Assembly (NCBI RefSeq): GCF_014302995.1
Contig: NZ_CP060295.1
Location: forward strand, 5,137,501-5,201,500
Origin: Variovorax sp. PAMC26660
Lineage (GTDB): Bacteria > Pseudomonadota > Gammaproteobacteria > Burkholderiales > Burkholderiaceae_C
Length of the DNA stretch: 64,000 bases
Reading direction: 5' to 3'
The notes beneath the pieces were generated by a model. That model was not told the origin of the DNA and ran no database searches. It was given only the letters and a program-made list of their open reading frames with translations. The translations under genes and the position numbers were made by a program. Shown in pieces: positions 61,217 to 64,000 of the stretch (position 1 is the stretch's first letter; each line of letters opens with the position of its first letter).

Positions 61217-63109
61217 ATGCACCGCTCCATTGCCACCGTGTCGCTCAGCGGCACCCTTCGCCAGAAGCTCGAAGCCGTCTCGGCCGCGGGCTTCGATGGC
61301 ATCGAGCTGTTCGAGGCCGACTTCATCAACTTCAAGGGCACGGCCGCCGAGTTGCGCGGCATCGTCGCCGACCTGGGCCTGGCCATCGACCTCTACCAGC
61401 CCTTCCGCGATTTCGAGGGCATGCCCGAGCCGCAGTTCCGCCGCAGCCTGGAGCGCGCCGAGCGCAAGTTCGACCTGATGGAGGCGATGGGCGCGCCAAT
61501 GGTGCTGTGCTGCTCCAACACCTCGCCGCTGGCAATCAACGACCCGGCGCGTGCAGCCGCGCAACTGCATGAATTGGCCGAGCGCGCCGCGCGCCGCAAC
61601 CTGCGCGTGGGCTTCGAGGCGCTGGCCTGGGGCCGCCACACATCGCTCTACCGCCAGGCCTGGGACATCGTGAAGCAGGCGAACCACGCGCACCTCGGCC
61701 TGATCCTCGACAGCTTTCACACGCTGTCGCTGAAGGACGATCCGGCGGGCATCGTCGACATTCCGGGCGACAAGATCTTCTTCTTGCAGATGGCCGATGC
61801 GCCGCTGCTGGCCATGGATGTGCTGCAGTGGGCACGGCACCACCGCTCGTTCCCGGGGCAGGGCGATTTCGAGGTGGTCGGCTTCTTCGAGAAGGTGCTG
61901 CTGGCGGGCTACACCGGGCCGCTGTCGCTGGAAATCTTCAACGACATCTTTCGCGAGACACCCAACCGCCGCACCGCCGTCGATGCGATGCGCTCGCTGC
62001 TGTACCTCGAAAGCGAAACGCGTCAGCGGCTGGCCTCGGCAGCGAATGCGCCCGCGCAGCCGCAGCGCGTCGAGCTGTTCCATCCGCCGGCGGCGCCGGC
62101 GCTTTCGGGCCTGTCGTTCATCGAGTTCGCGGCCGACGAGGCTTCGGCCGAAACGCTGGGCACGCTGTTGCGGCAACTGGGCTTTCGCCGCGTCGGTACG
62201 CACCGCTCCAAGGCCGTGACGCTGTACCGCCAGGGCGAGACGCACCTCATCGTCAACGCGCAGCCCGACTCCTTCGCGCGCAGCCGCTTCGATGCACACG
62301 GCACCTCGGTCTGCGCGCTGGGCGTGCGCTGCGCCGACCCGCTCGCGGCCGTGGGCCGCGCCACCGCCATGCGTTCGCAGCGGCACGACAGCCCGGTCGG
62401 CCCGAACGAAATGCGTGTGCCGGCCGTCATCGCGCCGGGCGGCAACCTCATTCATTTCGTGCCGGAAGCGCTGGGCGCGAACGGGCTGTACGAGGCCGAC
62501 TTCATCCTCGAAGAAGACGAAGGCGAGGCCGCCAACGACGCCGGCCTGCAGCGTATCGACCACGTGGCCCTGGGCCTTGCGCTCGACCAGCTCGACACCT
62601 GGGTGCTGTTCACGCGCGCCGTGCTCGGCCTGGAGCCTGGCGAAAGCCTGGAGCTGGCAGACCCCTTCGGCCTCATTCGCAGCCGCGGTGTGGCCAATGC
62701 AGACCGCCGCCTGCGCCTGGTGCTCAACGTGTCGCTGAGCCAGCGCACCCGCACCGCGCGCACGCTGAGCGTGACGGGCGGCGGTGCGGTGCACCACATC
62801 GCGCTGAGCTGCGAAGACATCTTCGATTCGGTCGCCAGGCTGCGCGCCAACGGCACGCGCTTCGTGCCCATCTCCGACAACTACTACGACGACCTTGCGA
62901 CGCGCATCGACATCGCGCCCGAACTGCTGGCACGCATGCGTGCGGCGGGCGTGCTGTTCGACCGCTCGCCGGCCGGCGACTACCTGCATATCTATACCGA
63001 GAGTTTCGAGGGAGGACTGTTCTTCGAGGTCGCACAGCGCGTCGGTGCCTACGACGCCTACGGTGCCCTCAACGCACCGGCGCGCATGGCTTCGCAAGCG
63101 CAGGACTGA
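61217..63109 (+). CDS. quiC: 3-dehydroshikimate dehydratase fused to an HPPD-like domain
   Basis: A 630-residue two-domain protein. Residues 1 to about 270 are a TIM-barrel dehydratase that converts 3-dehydroshikimate to protocatechuate. The metal ligands correspond to Glu134 (GFEALAWG), Asp165 (LDSFHT), Gln191 (QMADAP) and Glu239 (SLEIFND), the positions I recall for the P. putida enzyme. Residues about 295-630 form two VOC/HPPD-like halves (GLSFIEFAADEASAETL; IDHVALGLALDQLDTWVLFTRAVLGL), role uncertain. The ATG at 61217 is chosen over a GTG at 61196. It links the AroE-like dehydrogenases to PcaBCD. Confidence 0.93.
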   Translation: MHRSIATVSLSGTLRQKLEAVSAAGFDGIELFEADFINFKGTAAELRGIVADLGLAIDLYQPFRDFEGMPEPQFRRSLERAERKFDLMEAMGAPMVLCCSNTSPLAINDPARAAAQLHELAERAARRNLRVGFEALAWGRHTSLYRQAWDIVKQANHAHLGLILDSFHTLSLKDDPAGIVDIPGDKIFFLQMADAPLLAMDVLQWARHHRSFPGQGDFEVVGFFEKVLLAGYTGPLSLEIFNDIFRETPNRRTAVDAMRSLLYLESETRQRLASAANAPAQPQRVELFHPPAAPALSGLSFIEFAADEASAETLGTLLRQLGFRRVGTHRSKAVTLYRQGETHLIVNAQPDSFARSRFDAHGTSVCALGVRCADPLAAVGRATAMRSQRHDSPVGPNEMRVPAVIAPGGNLIHFVPEALGANGLYEADFILEEDEGEAANDAGLQRIDHVALGLALDQLDTWVLFTRAVLGLEPGESLELADPFGLIRSRGVANADRRLRLVLNVSLSQRTRTARTLSVTGGGAVHHIALSCEDIFDSVARLRANGTRFVPISDNYYDDLATRIDIAPELLARMRAAGVLFDRSPAGDYLHIYTESFEGGLFFEVAQRVGAYDAYGALNAPARMASQAQD

Positions 63110-63143
63110 TTGATTTTTTTCGTCAACACTGGAGACACAACAC

Positions 63144-64000
63144 ATGGCCAACACCACAGCCCATGAGCCGCAAGGCAGGCACCAGTCGAAGAAGGCCGCG
63201 GCAAGCGGCTGGATCGGCTCGGCGCTGGAGTACTACGACTTCTTCATCTACGCCACTGCCGCGGCGCTGATCTTTCCGCAGATCTTCTTTCCCAAGGGCG
63301 ACCCCAAGACCGCCATCATCGCGTCGCTCGCGACCTACGGCGTGGGCTATGTCGCGCGCCCCATCGGCGCCTTTGTGCTCGGCCACTGGGGCGACACGCA
63401 CGGCCGCAAGCAGGTGCTGGTGCTGTGCATGTTCCTGATGGGCTTCTCGACCGTGGCCGTCGGCCTGCTGCCGACCTATGACCAGGTCGGCCTGCTGGCC
63501 CCCGCGCTGCTGGTGCTGCTGCGGCTCATCCAGGGCTTTGCGGTGGCCGGCGAAATCTCGGGCGCCAGCTCGATGATTCTTGAGCACGCACCCTTCGGTC
63601 GTCGCGGCTTCTTCGCGAGCTTCACGCTGCAGGGCGTGCAGGCCGGCCAGATCCTGGCGGCTGCCGTCTTCCTGCCGCTCGCGCACTACATGCCTGAAGA
63701 AGCCTTCAACTCGTGGGGCTGGCGCATTCCGTTCCTGCTGAGCTTCCTCGTCATCGTGGCCGGCTACATCATCCGCCGCGAGGTCGATGAAACGCCGGCC
63801 TTCGCCGAAGTCGACAAGAAGGGCGAAGTGCCGAAGTCGCCCATCGTGCAGGCCTTCACCGACAGCTGGGCCGACATGCTGCGCGTGGTCTGCATGGCGC
63901 TGATGAACGTCATTCCGGTGGTGGCCACCGTGTTCGGCGCGGCCTATGCCGTGCAGGCCGCCTACGGCATCGGCTTCCAGAAAGACGTGTACCTGTGGAT
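63144..64000 (+). CDS. MHS-family metabolite:proton symporter, N-terminal part
   Basis: The first 285 residues of an MFS permease cut by the window edge. Seen are GWIGSALEYYDFFIYATAAALIFPQIFFP, the motif A variant GHWGDTHGRKQVLV and LLRLIQGFAVAGEISGASSMILEHAP, all typical of the metabolite:H+ symporter group (ShiA, KgtP, PcaT). Next to quiC and the AroE-like genes, uptake of shikimate, quinate or protocatechuate is the most likely role. A GGAGA site lies before the ATG. Confidence 0.9.
   Translation, partial: MANTTAHEPQGRHQSKKAAASGWIGSALEYYDFFIYATAAALIFPQIFFPKGDPKTAIIASLATYGVGYVARPIGAFVLGHWGDTHGRKQVLVLCMFLMGFSTVAVGLLPTYDQVGLLAPALLVLLRLIQGFAVAGEISGASSMILEHAPFGRRGFFASFTLQGVQAGQILAAAVFLPLAHYMPEEAFNSWGWRIPFLLSFLVIVAGYIIRREVDETPAFAEVDKKGEVPKSPIVQAFTDSWADMLRVVCMALMNVIPVVATVFGAAYAVQAAYGIGFQKDVYLW

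Overview
The window is a high-GC, gene-dense chromosomal segment of a betaproteobacterium, most likely a Comamonadaceae member close to Variovorax. That assignment is an inference from gene content, since no rRNA is present: TctC/Bug receptors with a TctDE two-component system, an AspD/AspT module, cydDCABX, pca/qui aromatic catabolism and many ATGA start/stop overlaps. I see no tRNA, rRNA, prophage, CRISPR array or insertion sequence.

Layout. 1-4604 (minus): moxR, a DUF58 gene and a TgpA-type transglutaminase in one run, then a truncated mltB. 4668-6941 (plus): an acetylpolyamine/histone-deacetylase-like hydrolase and an MscS channel. 7078-11689: etfB, etfA, a terminator, an acyl-CoA dehydrogenase and a nitronate monooxygenase, followed by a membrane acyltransferase. 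13017-19392: cydD, cydC, cydA, cydB and the small subunit cydX, with a convergent GbsR/MarR-type regulator at 19734-20318. 20369-27204: an AraC-type regulator divergent from an acyl-CoA metabolism operon (CoA ligase, thiolase-like protein, two MaoC-fold proteins, SDR) and an enoyl-CoA hydratase. 27211-31310 (minus): a DUF2167 protein, a PiuC-type hydroxylase and a TonB siderophore receptor. 31538-36557: a cupin, then arsR, an AHSA1 protein, an ECF42-type sigma factor, two YCII/DGPF proteins and an efflux pump. 36827-39132: aroC and an MFS transporter. 39160-44398 (minus): aspD and two aspT paralogues. 44904-49335: a fructose-type ABC importer with a ROK regulator. 49348-53926 (minus): a DUF6194-like gene, a Bug receptor with tctE and tctD, and a second Bug receptor. 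53996-64000: an unknown gene, an IclR regulator and a quinate/shikimate-to-protocatechuate and pca operon (two AroE-like dehydrogenases, pcaB, pcaC, an MFS exporter, pcaD, quiC, and an MHS-family transporter cut by the window end).

What stands out beyond the genes. (1) Three copies of a roughly 250-bp non-coding composite repeat (19421, 26115, 46977) carry short terminal inverted repeats and two nested stem-loops around an identical 26-bp core in opposite orientations; one copy sits inside the sugar ABC operon. (2) A perfect palindrome, TTTCAGTA-AA-TACTGAAA, lies between the cydD promoter and start, and a degenerate copy lies before the nearby GbsR-like gene, which suggests a local repressor circuit. 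(3) A pair of near-identical 15-bp PcaR-type sites lies before the AroE-like operon and before quiC. (4) A TGTCGA-N17-CGA promoter precedes the DGPF genes and matches what I recall for ECF42 sigma factors. (5) arsR and the AHSA1 gene overlap by about 118 bp in different frames.
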